Below are positions 1-7,717 of a stretch of DNA of 64,000 bases, in pieces. The stretch comes from Pseudomonas sp. RIT409. GTDB lineage: Bacteria; Pseudomonadota; Gammaproteobacteria; Pseudomonadales; Pseudomonadaceae. The first letter of the stretch is position 1, and the number at the start of each line of letters is the position of its first letter. The position numbers and the translations under genes were made by a program. A model generated the notes under the pieces. The model worked only from the letters and a program-made list of their open reading frames with translations, ran no database searches and had not been told where the DNA came from. Location of the stretch: the NCBI RefSeq assembly GCF_003052515.2, contig NZ_QARE02000005.1, positions 1 to 64,000 of the forward strand, given 5' to 3'.

Positions 1-125
1 AAAAATTTTCCTGCCGTGATTATGTCGTAGATTCCGTGATCAGATTTCGTATTTTTATAATTACTTATCCTTTCAAATAATGTCACTTCATCAAGGTCAA
101 TTTTTAAGCTGAAAAGTTTACGCAC
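1..125 (-). CDS. Third gene of the AT-rich operon, 5' end only (runs off the left edge)
   Basis: Reading leftward from a GTG at 125-123, the frame stays open to the window edge, giving 41 residues that begin MRKLFSLKIDLDEV. A perfect AGGAGG lies six bases before the GTG, inside the last codons of the preceding gene, and the GTG overlaps that gene's end by eight bases. This is the usual look of translational coupling within an operon. Base composition is AT-rich like the two genes upstream. No family can be recognised from 41 residues. Its value is that it shows the operon has at least three members. The start is well supported; the function is unknown. Confidence 0.7.
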   Translation of the reverse strand, partial: MRKLFSLKIDLDEVTLFERISNYKNTKSDHGIYDIITAGKF

Positions 126-1251
126 TTTCAGCCTCCTCTTCCTTTGTCGAGGGGAGAGTTGTTAGCATGAATTTTGAAATTAAAGTTCTCGCGGTGGTTT
201 CAATTTTTGTGTGAATGTCTCGCTCTATGGTTCCTGAGGGTGGGAACCTATTAGTGGAATACTTATCCAATGACATGTATCTGTAAAAGCCCTTTACTTT
301 TTGTGAGAACTTACTGCAATTTTCGGCATCTTCAAATTTTATCTCGATTTCATAAATATCAGGTGTGGCTGACTCCTCACTACATGTCCATACTACGTGA
401 GACGTGTAAAATCCTTTTTCATGTAACGAGTCTACTTCTTTTGAATTTAGTACTCCTTTCCCATTTAGTGATGCACGAAATACATGGGTGCCAGAGTCGA
501 TATCGTCATTTTCAGTTTCCAGTTCATCTGAGATTCCAGAAGGTTTATTGATTTTTTCAGGATTGAAAACTGAAACTTTTGAAACATCTTTTAATGAGTA
601 ACCTTTGATTGCTTTGATCAGCTCCTCCAAGAACTGTGACCTAAGCTTTGGATTGTCTAAGAACTCTAGCGAAATCGTCTCTATCTTTGGTGGCGTTTCT
701 TTGTCGTTACTTAGGATTTCGATAAGATGGTTTACCCACTTTTCAGAGTCTTCATTGTACGGAGAACGAAGTGTCAGTTCCCCTTTTTCTTCGGTGATTA
801 CGATAGTGGATTCTTTGGTGACGGTCTGTTGGAGTTGGCTTTTGTTGGGATTTATATCTGTGTAGGTTATTGTTAGCCTGATTTCGTTTTGATGTTTGGC
901 AATGGTGGCGGATGCGTCCTTTGGATAGTCTTTAGAGTTTATTATATCTTTTAATTCGTTCGCAGCCTGTAGCACTTCTCCAGAACTGGTATTGGTTATG
1001 AATCTCGAGGTCGTTTTCTCCCGTTGAGTTATTGACTGAAGATTCGAGGTGAGTTCGTCATAGTCTCTATAGCCGGTGAACATTCGCGAGTAATAGAATG
1101 AAAGATTTTTTCTGTCTGTTTTTGGTGAGATAATAATGCCGCGTTTAAAAAATATTTCTGACAAGCTTTGATTGCTGACTTTTGAACTATTTACGGCATC
1201 ACAAATTGCTTTGTCATTTGGCATATAAATGCTTTGTTTTTCTATACTCAC
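118..1251 (-). CDS. Unknown protein, GapS4b-like partner of the upstream nuclease gene
   Basis: A 377-residue cytoplasmic protein with no signal peptide or membrane segment. It starts at GTG 1251, sharing GTGA with the stop of the upstream gene, with AGAGGA about nine bases before it. The N-terminal 80 residues are a compact helical-looking block (about residues 20-75: VSNQSLSEIFFKRGI, then NLSFYYSRMFTGYRDYDEL). From memory this resembles the start of GapS4b, the second protein of the GAPS4 anti-phage system, which also has a 'which residue block, RG(I/V), closing LL/SR' pattern. The rest, about residues 90-365, is beta-rich and unlike any enzyme family I know. Codon use is AT-rich and unlike the neighbouring Pseudomonas genes, indicating acquisition. 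The GapS4b link is inference, not demonstrated. Confidence 0.6.
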   Translation of the reverse strand: MSIEKQSIYMPNDKAICDAVNSSKVSNQSLSEIFFKRGIIISPKTDRKNLSFYYSRMFTGYRDYDELTSNLQSITQREKTTSRFITNTSSGEVLQAANELKDIINSKDYPKDASATIAKHQNEIRLTITYTDINPNKSQLQQTVTKESTIVITEEKGELTLRSPYNEDSEKWVNHLIEILSNDKETPPKIETISLEFLDNPKLRSQFLEELIKAIKGYSLKDVSKVSVFNPEKINKPSGISDELETENDDIDSGTHVFRASLNGKGVLNSKEVDSLHEKGFYTSHVVWTCSEESATPDIYEIEIKFEDAENCSKFSQKVKGFYRYMSLDKYSTNRFPPSGTIERDIHTKIETTARTLISKFMLTTLPSTKEEEAESA

Positions 1252-2324
1252 CAGTCCAATTCCTCTTTGCTGAAGAAATCACTCACGGTAGCGATGAGTT
1301 CGAACTCTATTTTTTCTATAGTTTCCGACTTACCCCATTTCTTTATGTACTCTTGGGTGGCTGTCCTAAAATAATTTTTTGCCATATCGCTTTGATCAGA
1401 TGCAATCGCTCGAATTGATATCTTTTTGTTGCTATTTAAAATCTGGTAGTTGGATAGAGAGTCGAGCAAGAAAAACATATCTTTCCAGTCATCTATTCTT
1501 GCTTTGTAATAAATTTTGTACCCTGCATCGATGGCTTTGATTGGCTCTTGCTTTGCGTTAAATAAATGTTCTTCTTGATACTCAATGATCATGAAAGGAG
1601 CAGAGATCAGCTCAAGGGTCGCTGGTCTGGAACTTGGTAGATTTTTGGCTTTATGAAGGTTAAGATCAGGGTAGAAGAATTGATAGTTTTCTCTGTTGAA
1701 TTCCCCTCTAGAATGGAGTTTTTCCAAATCATCTATAACAGTTTTTATATATTTTATGCTGCTTGGTTCTAGTATGTGTATTTGCTGGTCTTTCTGTAGG
1801 TCTATGTTCAGGATGTTGATATCTTGCTCGCTTTCCGTGTTAGTGCTAGACTTTTTTGCGCTTTTTTTTCCATAGAAAATATCGTAAAAAGTGCTGTCCC
1901 ACCCGCCGTCGTGATTGTATACGAACAGCATGCCCCTAATTTCAAGATCTTCTTGGGTTAATGAATATCGGGTTTTCCACTCATCGCTATAACGAGCGCA
2001 GTCTATTGAATGCGCTAATGACTTTAATGCTTTCCTAATAGCAAATTGTTTTATTGTTCCAGTTGCGTAACTTTTAAGATCTGTGTTTAGGGCAATTGTT
2101 TTTTCTGTGTATGGATCAATGTAAGAATAAACTACGTCTGTAGGATGATTGTGTGCTTTCTGCTCTGAGTCGGGCTCGGTTTTAGGTGGATTATGCTTCT
2201 GGGGTTGTACGCATTCGAAATTTTGGTCTGGTGGCGGATGTGAGTTCCATTTCAACCAAGGAATAATTTCGTTTGCAACTTTACCAGCAATTGCGGCAAT
2301 ACCAGCTCTTTCTCCTCCAGCCAT
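1248..2324 (-). CDS. Putative PD-(D/E)XK nuclease, GapS4a-like, first gene of a candidate defence operon
   Basis: A 358-residue soluble protein starting at ATG 2324, with AAGGGA seven bases upstream. The N-terminus shows the layout of a PD-(D/E)XK nuclease fold. It has a helix with an acidic residue (GERAG, E5), then D63 in PTDVVYSYIDPYTE, then D82-L-K84 in NTDLKSY as the (D/E)xK half of the motif. Downstream lie KSLAHSIDCARYSDEW (about residues 101-116) and RGMLFVYNHDGGWD (about 130-143). These match what I recall of the GapS4a layout, where the catalytic strand is followed by an 'SIECF..S' helix and a 'G(V/M)LF' strand. Its stop overlaps the next gene. A role in anti-phage defence by DNA cleavage is inferred from the fold and neighbourhood. 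Restriction-type or other nuclease roles are possible. Confidence 0.6.
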   Translation of the reverse strand: MAGGERAGIAAIAGKVANEIIPWLKWNSHPPPDQNFECVQPQKHNPPKTEPDSEQKAHNHPTDVVYSYIDPYTEKTIALNTDLKSYATGTIKQFAIRKALKSLAHSIDCARYSDEWKTRYSLTQEDLEIRGMLFVYNHDGGWDSTFYDIFYGKKSAKKSSTNTESEQDINILNIDLQKDQQIHILEPSSIKYIKTVIDDLEKLHSRGEFNRENYQFFYPDLNLHKAKNLPSSRPATLELISAPFMIIEYQEEHLFNAKQEPIKAIDAGYKIYYKARIDDWKDMFFLLDSLSNYQILNSNKKISIRAIASDQSDMAKNYFRTATQEYIKKWGKSETIEKIEFELIATVSDFFSKEELDW

Positions 2325-2746
2325 TTTATTCCCTTATTTCTGAGTTTATCTGCTATCCATGCGCGAGCTTTAAATCCATAAGTCATTTGACAATGGCACG
2401 ATGGCAGGCCAAACGCCAGCATAGATCAAAAACTGTTGGTGTCAATAACCATTGTGACCGGATGCCTTGGACGCTTTCCAGCCAGCATCCAGCCCTTTGC
2501 CTGTGCGACGTGAGTCATCGAGCCGAGTTCGTAAAAACGATCCGCTCAACCGATGACGCTTGGAGCGCCAAGGATCTGCGCTAGGAAAACTCAAAGTGTC
2601 GTGACGGAGAAAAACTCTACAAGCTTGTCGATTGAGGATTGGGTGTGTCGAAGGTGAGACCCAGCTACATCATCTGCCTCTCAGTTTTGGAAAGTTAATG
2701 TGAACAAAAAAATATTGAAATTTTTTTTCAGAAAACTCCCGGCAAT
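2325..2746. other. Intergenic junction between the AT-rich operon and the psiE remnant
   Basis: About 420 bases with no credible gene. Up to about 2390 the DNA is AT-rich and must hold the promoter of the minus-strand operon. A TTGTCA lies on the minus strand near 2393-2388, but no convincing -10 element is seen at standard spacing. From about 2390 to 2680 the composition is GC-richer, and short frames are repeatedly stopped. It looks like decayed DNA, but I could not match it to an IS or integrase. A second AT-rich patch (about 2690-2735, with runs of A and T) immediately precedes the psiE homology. No clear direct repeats or att site were found by eye. Confidence 0.4.
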
Positions 2747-3004
2747 TTCGTCAAGACCAACCACATGCCGGTTCGCTTCCTTATCTACGTGGCGATCACT
2801 GCACTGACTCGACTGCTGATCTCCGACGTCTCGCACCACGCGCCGCCGGACCTGGGTGTCGTGTACCTCAGTGGTGCAATTCTGCTGCTGGCCTTCGCGA
2901 TCCTTGTGGTGCGCTACGCATCGTCGCAATTTCCTTCGGTGAAAGTGCCGGACCCGCACAGCAACAAGAAGGGCGCGGTGATCGAGGAGAAGGGAGAGAT
3001 CTGA
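2747..3004 (+). pseudogene. psiE: psiE 3' remnant (phosphate-starvation-inducible PsiE family)
   Basis: The frame encodes KTNHMPVRFLIYVAITALTR and continues through two hydrophobic segments (about LLISDV and VVYLSGAILLLAFAILVVRYAS) to a charged tail. This is the C-terminal half of Pseudomonas PsiE, normally an inner-membrane protein of about 150-165 residues with four membrane spans. The first half, with its two N-terminal spans, is absent. Upstream of the KTNH codons the sequence turns into AT-rich DNA carrying a stop at 2696, with no RBS. An ATG at 2765 could theoretically start a 79-residue product, but nothing suggests it is translated usefully. The break coincides with the edge of the foreign operon, so truncation by that insertion or an associated deletion is likely. 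Confidence 0.7.
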
Positions 3005-3109
3005 GGGGCTTGGCGAAGCGTTCGGCCGGTTTGGCCACATAACCAATAACAACTGGCGTTCGGTTTAGAAACACTGCATTGCAAGCGGGGAGGGGGAGAT
3101 CCGCGAAAT

Positions 3110-3136
3110 GGGAGGCGAGGGTACTCGTCGCCTCCT
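3110..3136 (-). terminator. Possible weak terminator hairpin downstream of the DUF3509 gene
   Basis: An inverted repeat (GGAGGCGA / TCGCCTCC with a short loop) lies about 50 bases past the stop of the minus-strand DUF3509 gene. There is no clear U-run, so factor-independent termination is uncertain. Confidence 0.3.
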
Positions 3137-3182
3137 TCAGCTTCGCATCATGCGGGAAAACTTCCGGCTCAGACGTTCGGTG

Positions 3183-3512
3183 TCAAATGCCCACATTCAA
3201 CTGCGGACGATTGAAGGACTGCTGGTTCGCCGGGGGCGGCGTCAGTTGTTTGAGGTCGCCATCGGTCATGGCGGCCAGAATCTTGATCGCACTGTGACCC
3301 TGTTCGATGGCAATGCCGAATTGAACGCTTTCGATCAGACGGCGCAAACGCTTCGGAGAGTTGCGCTGCTCGGCGCTGATCAGGCGTTTCGCAACCACGC
3401 CTGACGCGTTGGAAAGGGTCAGCATGATGGTGCCGTCTAGGCCCTGGATACTCAGATTGACCCGGTATTCTGGGTGGAATGCATCAGTGATCTGCTGAAA
3501 AGGGTTGTCCAT
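3183..3512 (-). CDS. DUF3509 domain-containing protein
   Basis: A 109-residue protein beginning MDNPFQQITDAFHPEYRV. It matches the DUF3509 family found almost only in Pseudomonas (typical start MDNPFQ.ITDAF.PEYRVNLSI, then a block like IESVQFGIAIEQG and a tail like LAAMTDG). Length is normal for the family. No signal peptide or membrane segment is seen. No function is established for the family. It stands alone, with about 500 bases of empty sequence upstream. Confidence 0.85.
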   Translation of the reverse strand: MDNPFQQITDAFHPEYRVNLSIQGLDGTIMLTLSNASGVVAKRLISAEQRNSPKRLRRLIESVQFGIAIEQGHSAIKILAAMTDGDLKQLTPPPANQQSFNRPQLNVGI

Positions 3513-3960
3513 GGCCTGATACCTGATTATCGATCTGCATAAGTTGACTGAGGGTTAGTCCCTTTAGTTCTGGACGGTGGATGGACGGTCGTCGTCCATT
3601 TGCGTCGGGTGGTCGTCAGCGGCCCCATCGAGCCATGAAAAGCGGGGCCTGCAGAGGTGGTGGCTCGACGCTCTGATACTTGCAGGGTTCGGGCCAGTCA
3701 GCGATTTCAGCGCGCTTCAATCGCTCGTGAATCCTTTAAGCACCTGAAATGTGACTGAGTTAATCGTTTCGGATCAGTGTGCAGTGCTAGCCAACTGCCG
3801 CCTCTTCAGGGTCCGAGCACCATTAACGCGCCGGGTGCCTGCTTTGTGTGCGTGACCTGACGGGTTGGTCAATTCTCGAGGTTAGCCAGAAGGCTGTCTA
3901 ATCGGCCGATTCAGGCTCGTGAGCGTCAAGCTGCCTGCCGTTTGGCTGTTGTTGAGACGT
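3513..3960. other. Intergenic region without recognisable gene
   Basis: About 450 bases between the DUF3509 start and the terminator of the HPF-family gene. I see no coding frame with Pseudomonas-like codon use, no REP arm and no strong hairpin. It must contain the promoter of the DUF3509 gene. A small RNA cannot be excluded by eye. Confidence 0.4.
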
Positions 3961-3992
3961 AAAAAAGGCGGGCCCGTGTTGACGGGCCCGCC
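3961..3992 (-). terminator. Rho-independent terminator of the HPF-family gene
   Basis: On the minus strand, GGCGGGCCCG and CGGGCCCGCC form a perfect GC-rich stem with a short loop, followed directly by a run of six T. It lies about 35 bases after the stop of the gene ending at 4030. Confidence 0.9.
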
Positions 3993-4029
3993 TGTTCATC
4001 TTGATCGCTCTGTTATCTAGCCGAGCGAC

Positions 4030-4449
4030 TCAGCCTTGCCGAGCCTGATCGTTTTCGAGAAATTCTTCCTGTAGCAGGGCGTCCGTTTGGTCGGTGTTAC
4101 GACTGTTGGCGCCACTGATGGAGTAAACGCCGCCACGCTTGCTGCGCAACTTGCCAAACAGGTGATCCAGCGCATGATCGAGCTTCAGCGCGGCGCCGTC
4201 CACGGCCTGGTCCAGCGAATCGGCCTTGTGCGTGACGGAAATGGGTTGGTGTCCTTTCGGCCGGGCTTCCATCTGGCAGCGGATGTCATGGGGGCCAGGT
4301 TTGTCGCCGTTTTCGTCGCCGATATGGACTTCGACGCGGGTGATGTCTTCATCGTAGCGTTCGAGCGTGCTTTCAACGGTGGTTCGTACCCACTCCTCCA
4401 GTCGGATGCTGCTTTCGATGTGGTTATCGCTGTTGACCTGGATTTGCAT
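4030..4449 (-). CDS. HPF/RaiA family ribosome-associated protein
   Basis: A 139-residue protein whose first 100 residues have the HPF/RaiA beta-alpha-beta-beta-beta-alpha pattern. It starts MQIQVNSDNHIE, then VRTTVESTLERYDEDITRVEVHIGDENG, and ends that domain with a basic helix (DQAVDGAALKLDHALDHLFGKLRSKRG). The family binds the 30S decoding centre and shapes ribosome hibernation or stress survival. This one differs from the canonical rpoN-linked hpf in having an acidic tail of about 35 residues and in standing alone with its own terminator. It is probably a second, stress-linked HPF-type protein. The family call is solid; the exact role is inferred. Confidence 0.8.
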   Translation of the reverse strand: MQIQVNSDNHIESSIRLEEWVRTTVESTLERYDEDITRVEVHIGDENGDKPGPHDIRCQMEARPKGHQPISVTHKADSLDQAVDGAALKLDHALDHLFGKLRSKRGGVYSISGANSRNTDQTDALLQEEFLENDQARQG

Positions 4450-4853
4450 AGTTCTTCCCTTACTTTGGCTTGCTCGGGAGAGTCTCGACGAAGATGGATT
4501 TTCGTCTGCCCTCAGGCACAGTGTTGGCGCCGAACGGATAACAATTCAACCCCCAAAACAGAGAAATATTTCCTTGCAGAATTGATTTTTCAAGTCACTT
4601 AAAGAGGAGATACAGCGCTTTTCGACGCCGTAAGACATGCGTTTGGATAATATCCCCTCACGTCTGCCGAGACTGTGCGAAGTAGATTGCCAATCTTTTT
4701 GCATATGAGAATATTTATCATTAATATTGCGTTCTTTTATGCTTCTGCCGTTGTTCGGCCTTCGCATTGACCTTGCTCGGGACCCCTTCCTCTGATGACG
4801 ATTCGCTCGTACTGCCGCGAAATCTCTGACGCCGTGATGAGGGTCTTTTCCTG
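4450..4853. other. Intergenic region upstream of the iron operon
   Basis: About 400 bases between divergent genes. It contains the promoters of the HPF-family gene (left) and of the plus-strand iron operon (right), with a Fur-box-like element at 4707-4725. No further gene is supported. Short open frames here have no family resemblance. Confidence 0.5.
4707..4725 (+). promoter_or_regulatory. Probable Fur box of the siderophore-uptake operon
   Basis: GAGAATATTTATCATTAAT matches the 19-base Fur consensus GATAATGATAATCATTATC at about 13 positions. It sits in an AT-rich patch about 130 bases before the first gene of an iron-uptake operon. Fur would repress the operon when iron is plentiful. This is a sequence match only. 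Confidence 0.6.
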
Positions 4854-5201
4854 ATGCGAGTCTCGTCGTCAAGCCCTTGCGCCCTGAAACGGCGCCCAAT
4901 ACCTGCCCGCACGCGCGCGGGAGTAAGCGTCGGCATCCGGTTGGCCGTTGCATCCCGTGTAGTGGCGGCGCTGATCGGCGGCTACCTGCTGGCCGCCTTG
5001 GCCAGTGTCTGCATGGCGCAGTTCCTGCCGTTGCCTCGGGCTGAAGCGGCGGTGCTGTCGATGACGTTGTCGTTTCTCGTGTACTTGCCAGCTGTGCTGT
5101 GGTGCTTCGCCTGCCGTACCGCGTGGCGCGCTTGGTATGGCCTGATAATGCTCAACGCGTTCCTCGGCACGGTATACGCCAGTGCGAGGTGGCTGCTGTG
5201 A
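4854..5201 (+). CDS. DUF3649 family inner-membrane protein of the iron operon
   Basis: A 115-residue protein with a basic N-terminus and three likely membrane segments (about residues 30-55, 65-85 and 92-112). The segment VASRVVAALIGGYLLAALAS is typical of DUF3649. Members of this family occur next to PepSY and DUF3325 genes in siderophore-receptor loci of proteobacteria, where they are thought to help inner-membrane handling of ferric siderophores. Its TGA overlaps the GTG of the next gene (GTGA), so translation is probably coupled. It is the first gene behind the Fur-box-like site. Function is inferred from context. Confidence 0.75.
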   Translation: MRVSSSSPCALKRRPIPARTRAGVSVGIRLAVASRVVAALIGGYLLAALASVCMAQFLPLPRAEAAVLSMTLSFLVYLPAVLWCFACRTAWRAWYGLIMLNAFLGTVYASARWLL

Positions 5202-6814
5202 AAGATGGGTTTCGCCAGGCAATGGCCTGGTTGCATACCTGGGTTGGGCTGGTATTCGGCTGGCTGCTGTTTGCGATCTTCCTGACGGGCACGCTTTCGT
5301 ATTTCAAGAACGAAATCACCCGATGGACACAACCGGAAATCGTGCCTCATGCGGTCACGACGGTGGACAGCATTCGCTTGGCGCAGGGTTGGCTGCAGCA
5401 AAACGCTTCCGACGCCAAACGCTGGTTCATTCGGCTGCCGGACGAGCGCACCCCCGAATTGGGCGTGAGTTGGGCGAAGGCAAAGGGCGGTTTCGAGGAA
5501 AAACCGCTGGACTCGCTGACCGGTACTCCAGTCCTGGCCCGGGACAGCAAGGGAGGCGAGTTCTTCTACCGTTTCCACTTCCAGTTGCAGATGCCTCACC
5601 CTTGGGGGCGCTGGCTGGCGTCGCTGGCCGCGATGGCCATGTTCGTCGCGCTGATCAGCGGCATCATTACCCATAAGAAAATCTTCAAGGAGTTCTTCAC
5701 TTTCCGTCCACGCAAAGGGCAGCGCACTTGGCTCGATGGTCACAATGCAGTCGCGGTGCTGGTGCTGCCTTTCCACCTGATGATCACCTACAGCAGCCTG
5801 GTGATTTTCATGACCATGATCATGCCCGCCAGCATTCTCACCACCTACGGTAAAGATACGCAGGGCTTTTTCGACGACCTGTTCCCCGCATTCAAAACGG
5901 CTCCCCCCGCGCCCGAACGTGCGCCGCTGGCACCGATCGCGCCAATGCTCGCTGTCGCGGCGGACAAATGGCCGGGCAGTCGGGTCGGGCTGATAACGGT
6001 CAACAACCCCGGCAGCGCAAATGCTTCGGTGACGTTGACGCGCCATGGCGCCGATCACATCGCCAACGAACCCGGCACCGCGTTGGTGTTCGATGGGGTC
6101 AGCGGTGACTTGAAGAATCAAACCACCATGAGCTCGGCATCGCTGGTGCTGGCGGGTGGGCTTTATGGGTTGCACATGGGGCATTTCGCCGGCCCGCTCC
6201 TGCGCTGGCTGTACTTCCTGGCGGGTATCGGCGGTACCGCAATGATCGGCACCGGTTTGGTGATCTGGCTGGGCAAACGCAAGCTCAAGCACGCCAAAGC
6301 CGGCGTCATGCCTTTCGAGCTGCGGCTGGTGGAAGCATTGAATGTGTCCGGGATGGCGGGGTTGATGCTGGCGGTGGTCAGTTTTTTCTGGGCCAACCGA
6401 CTGTTGCCGACCGGTTTCGCCGCGCGAAGCGATTGGGAAGTGAAAGTGTTTTTCTACGTATGGGCCGTGGCCTTGCTGCATGGCTTCGTCCGTGTGTTCC
6501 TGCGTGACGGCCGTACCGCGTGGCGAGAGCAGTTGACGCTCGGGGCATTGCTGTACTGCACGCTGCCGGTGTTGGACGTGCTAACGGCGGGCGATTATCT
6601 GCTGGCCTCGTTGAAACAGGGAGACATGACCCAGGCAGCGTTGGATGCGACGGCGGCGGCGACGGGGGTGTTTCTGGCCTGGGGAGCGTTCAGGTTCCGG
6701 CGGGATAGCAGCGCCGCATTGGAGGGTAGGTTCACCTCCCAAGACGTGAGGCGGGCCCCTGGCTTGCGTCATCAGCCGGACGGCGCCTCCGCCAACGTTC
6801 GCGAGGTCAACTGA
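5198..6814 (+). CDS. PepSY-associated transmembrane protein (putative ferric-siderophore reductase)
   Basis: A 538-residue inner-membrane protein. The GTG at 5198 is taken as start because it overlaps the upstream stop and gives the family's usual beginning (VKDGFRQAMAWLHTWVGLVFGW). An in-frame ATG at 5222 is the alternative. The first membrane segment (GLVFGWLLFAIFLTGTLSYF) is followed by a periplasmic PepSY-like region. Further segments lie near LAAMAMFVALISGIITHK, LPFHLMITYSSLVIFMTM and YFLAGIGGTAMIGTGLVIWL. Conserved histidines within or beside membrane segments (H in HTWVG, HPWGRW, ITHKK, HNAV, HLM) fit haem or metal binding. Relatives such as FoxB reduce ferric siderophores at the inner membrane. 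Reductase activity here is inferred. Confidence 0.8.
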   Translation: MKDGFRQAMAWLHTWVGLVFGWLLFAIFLTGTLSYFKNEITRWTQPEIVPHAVTTVDSIRLAQGWLQQNASDAKRWFIRLPDERTPELGVSWAKAKGGFEEKPLDSLTGTPVLARDSKGGEFFYRFHFQLQMPHPWGRWLASLAAMAMFVALISGIITHKKIFKEFFTFRPRKGQRTWLDGHNAVAVLVLPFHLMITYSSLVIFMTMIMPASILTTYGKDTQGFFDDLFPAFKTAPPAPERAPLAPIAPMLAVAADKWPGSRVGLITVNNPGSANASVTLTRHGADHIANEPGTALVFDGVSGDLKNQTTMSSASLVLAGGLYGLHMGHFAGPLLRWLYFLAGIGGTAMIGTGLVIWLGKRKLKHAKAGVMPFELRLVEALNVSGMAGLMLAVVSFFWANRLLPTGFAARSDWEVKVFFYVWAVALLHGFVRVFLRDGRTAWREQLTLGALLYCTLPVLDVLTAGDYLLASLKQGDMTQAALDATAAATGVFLAWGAFRFRRDSSAALEGRFTSQDVRRAPGLRHQPDGASANVREVN

Positions 6815-7146
6815 TGGTGCTGGCGACGTTGCTTTGTTACCTCGGCTTCACGGCACTGTGCTTGTCGATGAGCCGTCACTACGAGGCGCTCATCGGCGGC
6901 TCATTGTCGGTCGCGCGGAGTCGGTGGCTCAAATTAATGGGCTGGGGCACGTTGCTTGCTTCGCTCTGGGCGGCCGTTTGGGCCCTGAGCTTGGGGCAAG
7001 CGTTGGTGCAATGGTCTGCCGCGTTGATGGCCAGCGCAGTGGTGCTGGTTTTTGCGATGTCCTATTGGCCAAGGCTGGCCTTGTCGATGGCAGGAATCGG
7101 CGCGCTGCTCGCGCCGGTCGCTGCCTGCCTTCAACATTCGGCCTGA
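6814..7146 (+). CDS. DUF3325 family inner-membrane protein of the iron operon
   Basis: A 110-residue, very hydrophobic protein with three to four predicted membrane segments. It starts MVLATLLCYLGFTALCLSMSRH, as DUF3325 proteins do, and contains the typical SRWLKLMGWGTLLASL block. Its ATG shares the A of the preceding TGA (TGATG), so translation is coupled to the PepSY protein. DUF3325 genes accompany siderophore reductase modules. No biochemical role is known. Confidence 0.8.
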   Translation: MVLATLLCYLGFTALCLSMSRHYEALIGGSLSVARSRWLKLMGWGTLLASLWAAVWALSLGQALVQWSAALMASAVVLVFAMSYWPRLALSMAGIGALLAPVAACLQHSA

Positions 7147-7153
7147 GCCCAAG

Positions 7154-7717
7154 ATGATCGACCTCGTCCCTCCGACCTCGGCGCCTGCTGACGCCGACCC
7201 CGATGCCCCTAAAGCGGCTCGGGCGCATTTTCTCCAAGTCTTCCTCTCTCAACGCTCGCAGATGGAAGCGCTGGTCAGTCGACGCGTCGGTTGCCGGGCA
7301 ACGGCGGCGGACCTGGTGCAGGACCTTTTCGTGAGGTTCTGGCGGCGACCTTTGGTTCAGGTCGAGGAACTCAACACGTACCTGCTGCGCTGCGCGGGTA
7401 ATATCGCCATTGATCATTTGCGCACCGAGGGCACGCGGGCCCGTATCAATGAAGAGCTGCTGCCCGACGAGCAGGACCTGCGTACCGATGAGCCACAAGC
7501 CGCCGTCGAAGCGAGCAACGATTTGCGCCATATCGAAGCCGCGCTCCGCGAGTTGCCCGACAAGACCCGCCGTATCTTTCTGCTCAACCGCATCCACGGA
7601 CGCAAATATGGCGAAATCGCCAAGGCCATGGGGCTCTCACAAAGCGCGGTGGAAAAACATATGATGCGCGCCCTGCAAGTCTGCAAGGCGAGCCTGGATC
7701 AGGACGCTCGCCGATGA
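7154..7717 (+). CDS. FecI-type ECF sigma factor
   Basis: 187 residues from ATG 7154, which lies seven bases after the DUF3325 stop (an earlier in-frame ATG inside that gene is unlikely). Region 2 is visible as ATAADLVQDLFVRFWRR with YLLRCAGNIAIDHLR. Region 4 is visible as LRELPDKTRRIFLLNRIHGRKYGEIAKAMGLS followed by the SAVEKHMMRAL recognition helix. This is the iron-starvation subfamily, which directs RNA polymerase to the promoter of a cognate TonB receptor when released by its FecR partner. Here the sigma, anti-sigma and receptor genes follow one another. The ATG of fecR overlaps its stop. Confidence 0.92.
   Translation: MIDLVPPTSAPADADPDAPKAARAHFLQVFLSQRSQMEALVSRRVGCRATAADLVQDLFVRFWRRPLVQVEELNTYLLRCAGNIAIDHLRTEGTRARINEELLPDEQDLRTDEPQAAVEASNDLRHIEAALRELPDKTRRIFLLNRIHGRKYGEIAKAMGLSQSAVEKHMMRALQVCKASLDQDARR

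Noticed and set aside
2273..2584. Plus-strand frame of 103 codons across the island junction
   Set aside because: It overlaps the nuclease start region antisense, has no RBS and no family resemblance.
4982..6481. Minus-strand frame of 499 codons opposite the PepSY gene
   Set aside because: Gln/His/Arg-rich translation typical of antisense frames in GC-rich DNA; the plus strand has a clear family match.
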